A DNA stretch of 64,000 nt, from NCBI RefSeq assembly GCF_018449695.1, contig NZ_JAAVUY010000008.1, forward strand, positions 280,272 through 344,271, read 5' to 3'. Below are positions 56,048 to 64,000 of the stretch, piece after piece. Below the pieces are notes generated by a model that was not told the origin of the DNA, did not search any database, and saw only the letters and a program-made list of their open reading frames with translations. The position numbers and the translations under genes were made by a program. How positions within the stretch are numbered: position 1 is the stretch's first letter; each line of letters begins with the position of its first letter. Source of the stretch: Bradyrhizobium sp. dw_411 (GTDB taxonomy: Bacteria; Pseudomonadota; Alphaproteobacteria; Rhizobiales; Xanthobacteraceae).

Positions 56048-57172
56048 ATGACTGAACAAAAATCGTTTCTTCGGGATCTCGACGAAGCCGTCCAGCGGGG
56101 AACCGCTGAAAGCCGCGCGCGGGCGCTGTGGCACACCACCGATCTGATGATCACCGGCCGCTATAGCGAGGACGAGATCTGGACCTTCGGCGAGGTCATC
56201 GGACGCCTCGCCGACGAGATTGAAGTCGCGGCCCGCGCCCAGCTCGCCAAGCAACTGGCGCGGTTCGACCAGGCCCCGGTCAATATCATCCACAAACTCG
56301 CCTTTGACGATTCGATCGAGGTAGCCGGTCCGATCCTGCGCGATTCCGTGCGGCTCGAGCCCTATGCCCTGGTGGCCAATGTCTGCACCAAGGACCAGTC
56401 GCATATGCTGGCGATCACCCAGCGCAAATCGCTCGACGAGTCCGTCACCGACGTGCTGGTGACGCGCGGCGACCAGGAGGTCGTGAAATCGGTTGCGAAA
56501 AATGACGGTGCGCGGTTTTCGGATTTCGGCTTTCTCCACATGATCCAGCGCGCCGAAGGCGATTCCATTCTCGCCGAGCAACTCGGTCTGCGCAAAGACA
56601 TTCCGCGGCACGTGTTCCAGCAATTGATCGCCAAGGCCTCGGACGACGTGCGAAAGCGGCTCGAACGCGAGCGTCCCTCGATGGTCGGCGACATCCAGAC
56701 CTCGGTGACCGATGTCGCCGGCGAGCTTCAATCCAAATTCGGCCCGGTGTCGCGCAGCTACTTCGTCGCCAAGCGCGTGGTGATGACGCAGCACAAGCAG
56801 GGCAATCTGAACGAGACCAGCATTTCCGGCTATGCGCGTTTCCACAAGCTCGAGGAAGTCACCATCGGACTGTCGCTGCTGTGCGCGTTGCCGGTCGACG
56901 TGATCGAGCGCGCCGTGCTGGACAAGAACCGCGAGATGCTGCTGATCCTGGCCAAGGCGCTGGATTTTTCATGGGCAACGACCATGTCGCTGCTTTTTCT
57001 CGGGGCCAAGGATCATCGCATCACCGCGAAAGACCTGAAGGACACAGAAGCCGAATACGGCCGTCTCAATGTCGCGACCTCGCGCAGCGTGCTGAAATTC
57101 TACCAAACGCGCAAGACCGGCGGAGGCACCGAGTCCGAAGTGAAGCGCCAGCCTGCGCTCGCCGTGCACTAA
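56048..57172 (+). CDS. DUF2336 family protein
   Basis: A 374-residue cytosolic, all-helical protein. It begins MTEQKSFLRDLDEAVQRGTAES, then RARALWHTTDLMITGRYSEDEIWTFGEVIGRLADEIE and repeated helix pairs (residues 60-300) of HEAT-like spacing such as LAFDDSIEVAGPILRDS. This matches DUF2336, common in alphaproteobacteria as multiple paralogues and sometimes linked to motility or stress signalling; the function is not established. A short gene follows 30 bases later. Confidence 0.85.
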   Translation: MTEQKSFLRDLDEAVQRGTAESRARALWHTTDLMITGRYSEDEIWTFGEVIGRLADEIEVAARAQLAKQLARFDQAPVNIIHKLAFDDSIEVAGPILRDSVRLEPYALVANVCTKDQSHMLAITQRKSLDESVTDVLVTRGDQEVVKSVAKNDGARFSDFGFLHMIQRAEGDSILAEQLGLRKDIPRHVFQQLIAKASDDVRKRLERERPSMVGDIQTSVTDVAGELQSKFGPVSRSYFVAKRVVMTQHKQGNLNETSISGYARFHKLEEVTIGLSLLCALPVDVIERAVLDKNREMLLILAKALDFSWATTMSLLFLGAKDHRITAKDLKDTEAEYGRLNVATSRSVLKFYQTRKTGGGTESEVKRQPALAVH

Positions 57173-57202
57173 GTTCCTGAAACCGGCGCCGGGACATCCG
57201 CC

Positions 57203-57415
57203 ATGAACAACTTCGTAATCGGCAAGGCTGGGCGTGCTTCCAGCGAGCCGGCGGCCGACCAGCCGCTGGATGCGGCCTGGATGGTGCTCGAAGCCGCAAA
57301 CGATCTCGGCGATCACCAGACCGTCGAAGTTTGCCGGCGGGTTATCGATGCGAGCCTCAACGGCCGGCCCGCCTCGCCGTTCGACCTGCACATCATCGTC
57401 GAATATTTCAGTTAA
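57203..57415 (+). CDS. Small hypothetical protein
   Basis: A 70-residue acidic protein, MNNFVIGKAGRASSEPAADQ, then LDAAWMVLEAANDLGDHQTVEVCRRVIDASL, which reads as two helices, and a C-terminal FDLHIIVEYFS. Close spacing to the DUF2336 gene suggests one transcript. No family recognised. The composition is consistent with a real gene. Confidence 0.55.
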   Translation: MNNFVIGKAGRASSEPAADQPLDAAWMVLEAANDLGDHQTVEVCRRVIDASLNGRPASPFDLHIIVEYFS

Positions 57416-57614
57416 AGCGCGGCGACACAGGCGAATTGGTTCCTGCCCGACAAGCGGGATCTCCGGCAAATCCCACTTTTAGGATCTCCGCCTGACCTCG
57501 CACCGGCGCTTGCAGGATGGTTAAGGCGTGCTTATCTGTAGTTACCCGCCCCTGCGCAGGCCCGAGCGCCGCGTTATCTTATCCCCGTATTGAAATCAGG
57601 CCGTCGCATCGACC

Positions 57615-58538
57615 ATGCCATCGATCATATCCGTTTCAAATCTGTCGAAGACCTATGGCTCCGGCTTTACGGCGCTGAAAAACATCAATCTCGAGATCCA
57701 GCGCGGCGAGATTTTTGCGCTGCTGGGACCGAACGGGGCCGGCAAGACCACGCTGATCAGCATCATCTGCGGGATCGCCAACCTCAGCGAAGGCCGCGTT
57801 ACCGTCGACGGCCATAATATCAGTACGGATTACCGCGCCGCGCGCTCCCTGATCGGTCTGGTGCCGCAGGAATTGCACACCGATGCGTTCGAATCGGTAT
57901 GGGGAACCGTCAGCTTCAGCCGCGGCCTGTTCGGCAAGCCGAAAAACCCCGCCCATATCGAAAAGGTGCTGAAGGACCTTTCGCTGTGGGACAAGAAGGA
58001 TTCCAAGATCGTCACATTGTCCGGCGGCATGAAGCGCCGGGTGATGATCGCCAAGGCGCTGTCGCACGAGCCGCAGATCCTGTTTCTCGATGAACCCACC
58101 GCCGGCGTCGACGTCGAATTGCGCAAGGGCATGTGGGAAGTGGTGCGCACGCTGCAGGCGGCGGGCGTCACCATCATCCTGACGACGCATTACATCGAAG
58201 AGGCCGAGGAGATGGCCGACCGGGTCGGCGTCATCAACAAGGGCGAGATTGTCCTGGTCGAGGACAAGGCGAACCTGATGCAGAAGCTCGGCAAGAAACA
58301 CCTGAAGCTGCATCTGCAAGGCAAGATCGATAAAATTCCGCCCGAGCTTGCGGCCTACAATCTCGAACTGTCCGATCAGGGCAATGAGTTGACCTACAAT
58401 TACGACACCAAGGGCGAACGCACCGGCATCACCAGTCTTCTGGGCGATGTCCGCAACGCCGGCATCCGGTTCTATGATCTCGACACCAGCCAGAGTTCGC
58501 TGGAAGACATCTTCGTCAGCCTGGTGAGGGCGCCATGA
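57615..58538 (+). CDS. ABC-2 type exporter, ATP-binding subunit
   Basis: A 307-residue nucleotide-binding protein. Walker A GPNGAGKTT (about residue 38), Q-loop LVPQE, signature LSGGMKRRVMIA, Walker B ILFLDEPTAGVD, switch His in LTTHYIEEAE. The C-terminal extension (about 230-305) is like that of the NodI/DrrA-type exporters. It drives the ABC-2 permease that overlaps it by ATGA. Substrate unknown. Weak Shine-Dalgarno. A 199-bp gap upstream contains no gene. Confidence 0.94.
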   Translation: MPSIISVSNLSKTYGSGFTALKNINLEIQRGEIFALLGPNGAGKTTLISIICGIANLSEGRVTVDGHNISTDYRAARSLIGLVPQELHTDAFESVWGTVSFSRGLFGKPKNPAHIEKVLKDLSLWDKKDSKIVTLSGGMKRRVMIAKALSHEPQILFLDEPTAGVDVELRKGMWEVVRTLQAAGVTIILTTHYIEEAEEMADRVGVINKGEIVLVEDKANLMQKLGKKHLKLHLQGKIDKIPPELAAYNLELSDQGNELTYNYDTKGERTGITSLLGDVRNAGIRFYDLDTSQSSLEDIFVSLVRAP

Positions 58539-59296
58539 ATTACCGGGCTGTCGGCGCAATCTACAAGTTCGAAATGGCGCGCACCTGGCGCACGCTGCTG
58601 CAAAGCATCGTTTCGCCCGTGGTTTCGACCTCGCTGTATTTCGTGGTGTTTGGTGCTGCGATCGGCTCGCGCATCACCTCGGTCGAAGGCGTCAGCTACG
58701 GCACCTTCATCGTGCCGGGGCTGGTGATGCTGTCGGTGCTGACGCAGAGCATCGCCAACGCCTCGTTCGGCATCTATTTTCCGAAATTCGTCGGCACGAT
58801 CTACGAATTGCTGTCGGCGCCGGTCTCCTATTTCGAGATCGTGCTCGGCTATGTCGGCGCCGCCGCGACCAAATCGATCGTCCTTGGCCTGATCATCCTC
58901 GCCACCGCCGGCCTGTTCGTGCCGCTGCAAATCCATCATCCGGTGTGGATGCTGACATTCCTGGTGCTCACGGCCGTGACCTTCAGCCTGTTCGGCTTCA
59001 TCATCGGCATCTGGGCCGACGGTTTCGAAAAGCTGCAGATGATCCCGATGCTGGTGGTGACGCCGCTGACCTTTCTCGGCGGCAGCTTCTACTCGGTGAA
59101 TATGCTGCCGTCGGGCTGGCGCACCCTGACGCTGCTCAATCCGGTGGTCTACCTGATCAGCGGTTTCCGCTGGAGCTTCTATGAAATCGCCGACGTCAGC
59201 GTCGGCCTCAGCATCGCCATCACGCTGTCGTTTCTCGCGCTATGCATGATCGCGGTGTGGTGGATCTTCAAGACCGGCTACCGGCTGAAGAATTGA
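58535..59296 (+). CDS. ABC-2 type exporter, permease subunit
   Basis: A 253-residue membrane protein with six hydrophobic segments. The N-terminal YKFEMARTWRTLLQSIVSPVVS and the ABC2_membrane region FIVPGLVMLSVLTQSIANASFGIYF are typical, as is the helix PMLVVTPLTFLGGSFYSVNMLP. NodJ/YadH-like. Paired with the ATPase by a 4-bp overlap. Confidence 0.93.
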   Translation: MNYRAVGAIYKFEMARTWRTLLQSIVSPVVSTSLYFVVFGAAIGSRITSVEGVSYGTFIVPGLVMLSVLTQSIANASFGIYFPKFVGTIYELLSAPVSYFEIVLGYVGAAATKSIVLGLIILATAGLFVPLQIHHPVWMLTFLVLTAVTFSLFGFIIGIWADGFEKLQMIPMLVVTPLTFLGGSFYSVNMLPSGWRTLTLLNPVVYLISGFRWSFYEIADVSVGLSIAITLSFLALCMIAVWWIFKTGYRLKN

Positions 59297-59321
59297 CGCG
59301 CGCAAGCGCGTGGGCGGGTAA

Positions 59322-59364
59322 CCGTCATTCCGGGCCGATGCGAAGCATCGAACCCGGAATGACG
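59322..59364. repeat. Short palindromic repeat with CCGTCATTCCGG ends
   Basis: CCGTCATTCCGG (59322-59333) and CCGGAATGACG (59354-59364), a minimal 43-bp version of the family seen at 6491, 10446 and 53936. It lies between the convergent ABC permease and glycine-rich protein genes. Confidence 0.85.
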
Positions 59365-59372
59365 ACAAGATA

Positions 59373-59705
59373 TCACCGATAGCAGCGGAAGTGGCCGTAG
59401 CGGTTGTAATAGCCGCGACAGCGGTAACCACCGCGATAGGGAATGCCCAGAATGCCATCTACCGCGCCGACCGCGCCGCCGACGCCGGCGCCGACTGCGC
59501 TACCAACCACGCCGCCGACCGGTCCGGCAATCCGGTTACCTTCATAACCACCCTGCTCCGCGCCACGGACGATGCCCTGCGCGTGGCCGGCATGAGGGAC
59601 CGCAAGCAGCGCGAGCGCCAAGGCCGCACCGGCAAGATAAAGCCGCGCCGGAGAAGGTGCCGGCAGCGAGGCTACTTTAGTCCCAGTGGTCTTCATCTTG
59701 TTCAT
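59373..59705 (-). CDS. Glycine-rich secreted protein
   Basis: A 110-residue precursor starting at ATG 59705 (MNKMKTTGTKVASLPAPSPA) with AAGGA upstream. A signal sequence ends near AGHAQG. The mature part has the glycine-zipper run GNRIAGPVGGVVGSAVGAGVG and onward to AVDGILG, followed by a Tyr/Arg/Cys tail RGYYNRYGHFRCYR. Glycine-zipper proteins span or bind membranes. Function unknown. Confidence 0.75.
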   Translation of the reverse strand: MNKMKTTGTKVASLPAPSPARLYLAGAALALALLAVPHAGHAQGIVRGAEQGGYEGNRIAGPVGGVVGSAVGAGVGGAVGAVDGILGIPYRGGYRCRGYYNRYGHFRCYR

Positions 59706-60025
59706 CTCAATTCCTTGGTGATGGGTCGTATGACACGACAGGATGGATATGTATAACGCCGGTGTGACAAAAAGGTTGCCTCCTCCCTGACGCATTCGCA
59801 ATCAGATGAACGGCTGATCTGACGGAAAATTAACGCCCGCGCCAGATTCAGCCCCCGCTCGGCCATGTTTGCGCCCGCCTCCACATTAACGATGGACCGA
59901 CGCCCCACTGGTACCAGAGCTGCATTTCAGGCATATTCCATGTGGGGACGGAGAGCGCGGCGGCGTTAATATTCAAGGCCTGGAGGCCCAGGTAACTTGT
60001 TAAGTAACTTGGAGGACAAAGTAAA
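59706..60025. other. Intergenic region between divergent secreted-protein genes
   Basis: 320 bp. No gene supported. At 59993-60012 TAACTTGTTAAGTAACTTGG contains a direct repeat of TAACTTG, next to GGAGGACAAAG, the ribosome binding site of the L,D-transpeptidase. Confidence 0.45.
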
Positions 60026-60847
60026 ATGCGTTCCTTCCTCATTGCCGTTACAAGCCTGCTGCTATTCGCCACCGGCACCGCGCAGGCCAAAGTCGCCATC
60101 ACCGTCGACAAGGATGCGCAGATGCTGACCGTCGCGGTTGACGGCGTCGCACGCTACCAGTGGCCGGTCTCGACCGGCAATCCCTCGCATGAGACGCCGA
60201 ACGGTTCGTTTCGCACCTTCCGCATGGAGGCAGATCATTACTCCAAGGAATTCGACGACGCGCCGATGCCGCACTCGATCTTCTTCACCAAGGCCGGCCA
60301 CGCCATTCATGGCACCGAATCCGAAGGCCGGCTCGGTACGCCGGTTTCTCACGGCTGCGTGCGGCTTTCACGCGCCAACGCCACCACGCTCTATGCGCTG
60401 GTGCAGGAACAAGGCGTGCTCAACACCACCGTGACGCTGACCGGCTCTTCGCAGGTCGCGCTGGCGCGCAATCCCCAGAGAACCCGTCCCGCTGCCGTCG
60501 CGCGCCGCGATCCAACCCAACTGGACTTAACTCGACAGGATTCTGCCCAGCAATACCAATCACCATATGATGCGAACGGCGGTGCCGTCGCGTTGGCGCC
60601 GCAGCCGCGCCAGATCGTGCCGCAGGCGCAGGCCACGCGGCCTCAAGTCGATGACGGCTATATCTATCCGGCCGACGGCAGCTCGAGCGACGCGCGTTAT
60701 CCGGCACCACGCAGCAGCCGGCGCGTCTATGACGCGCAGGTCTACCAGCAGCAGCAATATTACGATAACCGCGGTTACTATCAGCAGCCGCAATATGCCC
60801 CGCAGGTCTATGCGCCCAGACCGTATTATCAGCGCGGGTATGACTAG
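60026..60847 (+). CDS. L,D-transpeptidase (YkuD family)
   Basis: Periplasmic enzyme that makes 3-3 peptidoglycan cross-links or attaches outer-membrane proteins to peptidoglycan. The 273-residue precursor has a signal peptide (MRSFLIAVTSLLLFATGTAQA) and a YkuD domain with PVSTGNPSHETPNGSFRTF, HSIFFTKAGHAIHGTES and the catalytic GTPVSHGCVRLSRANA (Cys and His). The C-terminus is low-complexity, rich in Gln and Tyr (QVYQQQQYYDNRGYYQQPQY). A GGAGG site lies upstream. Confidence 0.92.
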   Translation: MRSFLIAVTSLLLFATGTAQAKVAITVDKDAQMLTVAVDGVARYQWPVSTGNPSHETPNGSFRTFRMEADHYSKEFDDAPMPHSIFFTKAGHAIHGTESEGRLGTPVSHGCVRLSRANATTLYALVQEQGVLNTTVTLTGSSQVALARNPQRTRPAAVARRDPTQLDLTRQDSAQQYQSPYDANGGAVALAPQPRQIVPQAQATRPQVDDGYIYPADGSSSDARYPAPRSSRRVYDAQVYQQQQYYDNRGYYQQPQYAPQVYAPRPYYQRGYD

Positions 60848-60870
60848 CGGGACGCCTACTTTCTGTTCTG

Positions 60871-60904
60871 CGCGCCGGTCCCTCCGGGTTCGGCGCGTTC
60901 TTTA
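60871..60904 (+). terminator. Intrinsic terminator after the L,D-transpeptidase
   Basis: CGCGCCG (60871-60877) pairs with CGGCGCG (60891-60897) and is followed by TTCTTTA. Good stem, short T-rich run. Confidence 0.65.
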
Positions 60905-60927
60905 TCTGCTAAACCTCGTTGGTGATC

Positions 60928-61914
60928 ATGGCGGCCATCCGCACCTTCGCAATCGCTGCCGCGCTTTGGTGTTCGATAAGCGGGGGCGTTATGGCGTTCG
61001 ACCTTGAAGCCCATCGCGGCGGACGCGCGCTGTTTCCCGAGAATACGCTGTCATCGTTTGCCAACGCGCTGACGATGGGCGTGAATACGCTGGAGCTCGA
61101 TATCGGCGTTACCAGCGATCAGGCGATCGTCGTCTCCCATGAACGCGGGCTCAACCCCGACCTCGCCCGTGGCCCCGACGGCGCCTATGTCGCGCCGCCC
61201 GGAATTCCCTTTGTCCAGTTGCGGCTGGAAGACGTCAAAAAATACGACGTTGGGCAAATTCGCCCCGATAGCACCTATGCCAGGCAATTCCCCGATCAGC
61301 ATGCGGTGCCGGGGACGCGGATACCGACGTTGAAGGAACTCTTCGCCCTCGTGCGCAAATCCGGCAACCGCGATGTGCGCTTCAACATCGAGACCAAGAT
61401 CGACCCCAACCACCCGCAGGAATCGCCGGACCCGGAGCGCTTCGTCACGTTGTTGCTGGATCTGCTGCAGGCCGAGAAATTCACCGACCGCGTCATGGTG
61501 CAATCGTTCGACTGGCGCACGCTGCAGTTAGTCCAGAAGATGAATCCGGCGATACCGACGGTTTACCTGACCCTGCAATCGGGAAAGGGCGCAACAGTAT
61601 TTCTGGACAAGGCTTCGAACTGGACCGCGGGTTTTAACCCGGTCGACCACGGCGGCTCGCTGCCGCGCGCGATCAAGTCCGCAGGCGGCGCGATCTGGTC
61701 GCCCTATTTCGGCGACGTCACCCCCGCGCTGATCTCCGAATCCCACGGCCTCGGCATCCCGGTGGTGGTGTGGACGGTGAACAAGCCGGCCGATATCGCG
61801 CGCATGATCGACATGGGCGTGGACGGTGTTATCTCGGATCATCCTGATGTTCTGCGCCAGATCGCCGGCGACAAGGGCCTCGCCTTGCCGGTGGGATCGC
61901 CGGTCACGCCTTAG
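60928..61914 (+). CDS. Glycerophosphodiester phosphodiesterase
   Basis: Hydrolyses glycerophosphodiesters to glycerol-3-phosphate and an alcohol. The 328-residue precursor has a signal region (AAIRTFAIAAALWCSISGGVMA). Active-site residues appear in FDLEAHRGGRALFPENTLSSF (His and Arg), VNTLELDIGVTSDQAIVVSHE (Glu, Asp, His) and later KIDPNHP. C-terminal VVVWTVNKPADIARMIDMGVDGVISDHPD is the family end. Probably periplasmic. Start ATG 60928 rather than the TTG at 60919. Confidence 0.93.
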   Translation: MAAIRTFAIAAALWCSISGGVMAFDLEAHRGGRALFPENTLSSFANALTMGVNTLELDIGVTSDQAIVVSHERGLNPDLARGPDGAYVAPPGIPFVQLRLEDVKKYDVGQIRPDSTYARQFPDQHAVPGTRIPTLKELFALVRKSGNRDVRFNIETKIDPNHPQESPDPERFVTLLLDLLQAEKFTDRVMVQSFDWRTLQLVQKMNPAIPTVYLTLQSGKGATVFLDKASNWTAGFNPVDHGGSLPRAIKSAGGAIWSPYFGDVTPALISESHGLGIPVVVWTVNKPADIARMIDMGVDGVISDHPDVLRQIAGDKGLALPVGSPVTP

Positions 61915-61987
61915 ATGACCCGGGACCGGCGCAAGGAAGCATGCTAAAATTCCCGGTCCGTTGGATCATTCGTAGCTTGGCGGCCCT

Positions 61988-63406
61988 ATGTCCACATCAG
62001 ACGGCTTGAACGCCGACACATCTGCGCGGCGACGCAAGGGCGGCTCGCCGTTTCTGGTTCTGGCCGCCGGATTGCTGCTGTTCGCCGCCGTCGCCGCCAC
62101 GGTGTTCCTGGTGACGCGGCCAACCACGCTGCGTATTGCGGTGGGCCCGTCCGGCAGCGCCGACCAGAATGTGATTCAGGCGCTGTCCGAAATCTTTGCC
62201 CGTGAGTCGCGGTCGGTGCGGCTTACGCTGATTACGACTGCCGGCCCGGTCGAAAGCATCGAGCTGCTGCGCGGCAAGAAAACCGATCTGGCGGTCGTTC
62301 GCGCCGATGAAGACCTGCCCAACGGCACCGAGACGGTCGCGATCCTGCGCAAGAACGTGGTGGTGCTGTGGTCGGCCCCGGCTCCTCCTCCCGCGTCAAC
62401 TTCTTCCACATCTGCGCGCAAGCCACCGAAGAAAGACGCCAAGCCGAAGGTCAAGAGCATCGACGATCTCGAAGGCCATCGTGTCGGCGTGATCGGCCGG
62501 ACGCCGGTCAATATCACCCTGCTGCGCGTCATCCTGACCGAATCCGGCATCAACCCCGACAAGGTCGCGGTCAGCCAGTTCAGCACCAGCCAGGTCGCCG
62601 AGATGGTCCGCGATCCCACCATCGATGCGTTCATGACGGTCGGCCCGCTCGACAGCAAGATCACCGCGGACGCCATCAGCGCAACCGCGCGCGCCAGGGG
62701 CGAACCGACGTTCCTGCCGATCGAGGTTTCCGAGACCATCGAACACAAGCACCCGCTGTATGAGTCCGAGGAAATCCCCGGCAGCGTTTTCAGCTCGTCA
62801 CCGGCGAGACCCGATGACAAGATCGACACGGTCGGCGTCAATCACCTGATCGTTGCACCCAAATCACTCTCCGAAACCGAGGTCGGCGCCTTTATCCGCG
62901 CGCTGTTTACGGTCCGGCCTTCGCTGATCCGCGAGGATCCGAACGCCGCCAAGATCCAGAAACCGGATACCGACAAGGATGCTGCGCTGCCGGCCCATCC
63001 GGGCGCGGCGGCTTACATCGACGGCACCGAGCGGACGTTCCTCGATAAATACAGCGACTATTTCTGGGGCGCGATCCTGGTTTTCTCCGCGCTCGGATCC
63101 CTCGGTGCCTGGATGCGGCATTATCTCAAGCGGGACGAACGCCTGCTGACGACGGAGCACCGCGACAGGTTGTTGGCCGCGATCACGCAGGTTCGTAAAA
63201 TGGACACGATCGAGGAACTCGATGCCGCGCAGCATGAGGCCGATGAGCTGCTGCGCGAAACGCTGGAATGCTACGACGACGGCGCGATCGAGGAAGGTGA
63301 TTTGTCCGCCTACGGACTCGTGCTCGAACAATTCCGTCACGCCATGATCGACCGCCGCGCGGCGATCAACGCCGCCGCGGGCGTTCCGCGAATGCGGGCG
63401 AGCTAG
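61988..63406 (+). CDS. TAXI-family receptor-like protein with C-terminal membrane and cytosolic domain
   Basis: A 472-residue protein. An N-terminal membrane helix (FLVLAAGLLLFAAVAATVFLV) precedes a TAXI/NMT1-like periplasmic binding domain: TLRIAVGPSGSADQNVIQALS, KTDLAVVRADEDLPNG, VGVIGRTPVNITLLRVILTESGI. A second helix near residue 356 (FWGAILVFSALGSLGAWM) leads into a helical tail of about 95 residues. The TRAP-type binding domain usually partners with DctM-like subunits, but none lie nearby. The two-helix membrane-tethered layout suggests a sensor or receptor (inference). Confidence 0.85.
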   Translation: MSTSDGLNADTSARRRKGGSPFLVLAAGLLLFAAVAATVFLVTRPTTLRIAVGPSGSADQNVIQALSEIFARESRSVRLTLITTAGPVESIELLRGKKTDLAVVRADEDLPNGTETVAILRKNVVVLWSAPAPPPASTSSTSARKPPKKDAKPKVKSIDDLEGHRVGVIGRTPVNITLLRVILTESGINPDKVAVSQFSTSQVAEMVRDPTIDAFMTVGPLDSKITADAISATARARGEPTFLPIEVSETIEHKHPLYESEEIPGSVFSSSPARPDDKIDTVGVNHLIVAPKSLSETEVGAFIRALFTVRPSLIREDPNAAKIQKPDTDKDAALPAHPGAAAYIDGTERTFLDKYSDYFWGAILVFSALGSLGAWMRHYLKRDERLLTTEHRDRLLAAITQVRKMDTIEELDAAQHEADELLRETLECYDDGAIEEGDLSAYGLVLEQFRHAMIDRRAAINAAAGVPRMRAS

Positions 63407-63461
63407 GTTAGCGCTGGAGCGGAATCAGTCGAATTAGCTTCGGTGGCCGCAGCTTCACTTA

Positions 63462-63515
63462 CCTCTCCCGCTTGCGGGGGAGGTCGACGCGCTCGCAGAG
63501 CGCGGCGGGTGGGGG
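63462..63515. repeat. Short palindromic repeat near the transposase
   Basis: CCTCTCCCGCTTGCGGGGG is followed by GCGCTCGCAGAGCGC, two hairpins end to end. A common REP-like unit in this group. Confidence 0.55.
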
Positions 63516-63549
63516 AAAGTCTATCCTCCGCACCAGCGCGATCTGTGGT

Positions 63550-64000
63550 TCAACCGGGATGATTGTCGACATTTTGAACCGGCATGATCCCCGACAGTTT
63601 GGGTTTAGCGGGCTCTTCACCCGGTTCGTGGAGCCCCTCACGCGGCGGAGCGAACCGGGTGAAGAGCCCGCGACGGTCGATAAGACCGATATCCAGGTCG
63701 CAGAATCGCACGACGTAGTCGCCGGTGTTGAGTTCAGCAACGCCCACGAGTTCATCCACCAGCGTCTCGCCGATGAAGACAAACTCGCCCTTCCATTTGA
63801 TCTCGCCGTTGCTGCGGACGCGCCGGACCTCGTGATCGGCATCATACCAGGGGTCTTCTGCTCGAGGCGGCATAGCGCGCGGGGACTGGGTATAGGCCTC
63901 CGCCGGCGGCCGTTGGCCAAGCGCTTCGTGCGGGCGCTCCTGATTGTAATGGCGGCGGAAGTCGTCGAAGCGAGCCTGCTGCTCGGGCGCGTTGTTGGCT
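63550..64000 (-). CDS. IS481-family transposase, C-terminal part (runs off the window)
   Basis: A minus-strand frame open to the right edge: its 5' end lies outside the window, so only 149 C-terminal codons plus the stop are seen. The end of the rve integrase core is visible in FDDFRRHYNQERPHEALGQR (HYNQERPHEAL motif with the late acidic region), then a C-terminal domain WYDADHEVRRVRSNGEIKWKGEFVFIGE, which is typical of IS481 transposases. The stop is at 63550. Confidence 0.85.
   Translation of the reverse strand, partial: ANNAPEQQARFDDFRRHYNQERPHEALGQRPPAEAYTQSPRAMPPRAEDPWYDADHEVRRVRSNGEIKWKGEFVFIGETLVDELVGVAELNTGDYVVRFCDLDIGLIDRRGLFTRFAPPREGLHEPGEEPAKPKLSGIMPVQNVDNHPG
63610..63669. repeat. 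19-bp perfect inverted repeat inside the transposase gene
   Basis: GGGCTCTTCACCCGGTTCG (63610-63628) and its exact reverse complement (63651-63669) with a 22-base spacer. It codes for the RRGLFTRFAP and HEPGEEPAKP area near the end of the transposase. Confidence 0.8.

Larger units (their letters stand above)
63545..64000 (-). mobile_element. IS481-family insertion sequence, right-hand portion
   Basis: The transposase reading frame defines the element; the terminal inverted repeat cannot be fixed because the other end is outside the window. The region 63550-63600 has TTGTCGACATTTTGAACC and ATGATCCCCGACAGTTTGGG, which may be part of the end. Confidence 0.6.

Overview
The window looks like chromosomal DNA of a Bradyrhizobium-like alphaproteobacterium (Nitrobacteraceae). 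The evidence is high GC, the circularly permuted two-piece tmRNA with tag ANDNYAPVAQAA, an alpha-type SspB, an ilv leader peptide upstream of ilvB, and several families of short palindromic interspersed repeats. No tRNA, rRNA, CRISPR array or prophage was seen. One IS481-type transposase runs off the right edge.

Layout. 0.3-6.4 kb: branched-chain amino acid cluster on the minus strand (promoter, leader peptide and attenuator, then ilvB, ilvN, a methyltransferase, two exporters, ilvC). 6.5-8.6 kb: miaA and serB head to head, then a DUF2442 gene. 8.7-16.1 kb: envelope quality control and folate/dTMP genes on the minus strand (thyA, GNAT, folA, hflK, hflC, DUF2065, degP), interrupted by a secreted alpha/beta hydrolase on the plus strand. 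16.3-17.4 kb: a split chromate transporter. 17.5-20.9 kb: ssrA, sspB, fumC and a pair of small conserved genes. 21.2-26.9 kb: a CDF metal exporter, then a cobalamin riboswitch controlling a class I ribonucleotide reductase whose small subunit has the class Ic (Phe for Tyr) signature.

27.3-42.6 kb is more accessory. It holds a five-gene secreted/membrane cassette ending in a small c-type cytochrome, a chrA-chrB-like pair, a TonB-dependent receptor divergent from nikR with an exact E. coli-type NikR operator between them, an MFS exporter, and a large autotransporter whose N-terminal cargo looks like a ParB-like domain. 42.8-52.8 kb: AsmA, a cytochrome P450, an MFS carrier, two hypotheticals, an FAD-linked oxidase, a thioesterase and DUF1328. 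53.0-63.4 kb: a UvrD/PcrA-type helicase carrying a 126-bp palindromic repeat in frame, a DUF2336 protein, an ABC exporter, a glycine-rich secreted protein, an L,D-transpeptidase, a GDPD and a TAXI-type receptor.

The points most worth a second look are the in-frame repeat in the helicase (and the sister copy that forms the end of miaA), the B12-riboswitch/class Ic RNR arrangement, the NikR operator beside a TonB receptor, the ParB-like autotransporter cargo, and the uncharacterised five-gene redox-like cassette at 27.3-29.9 kb.
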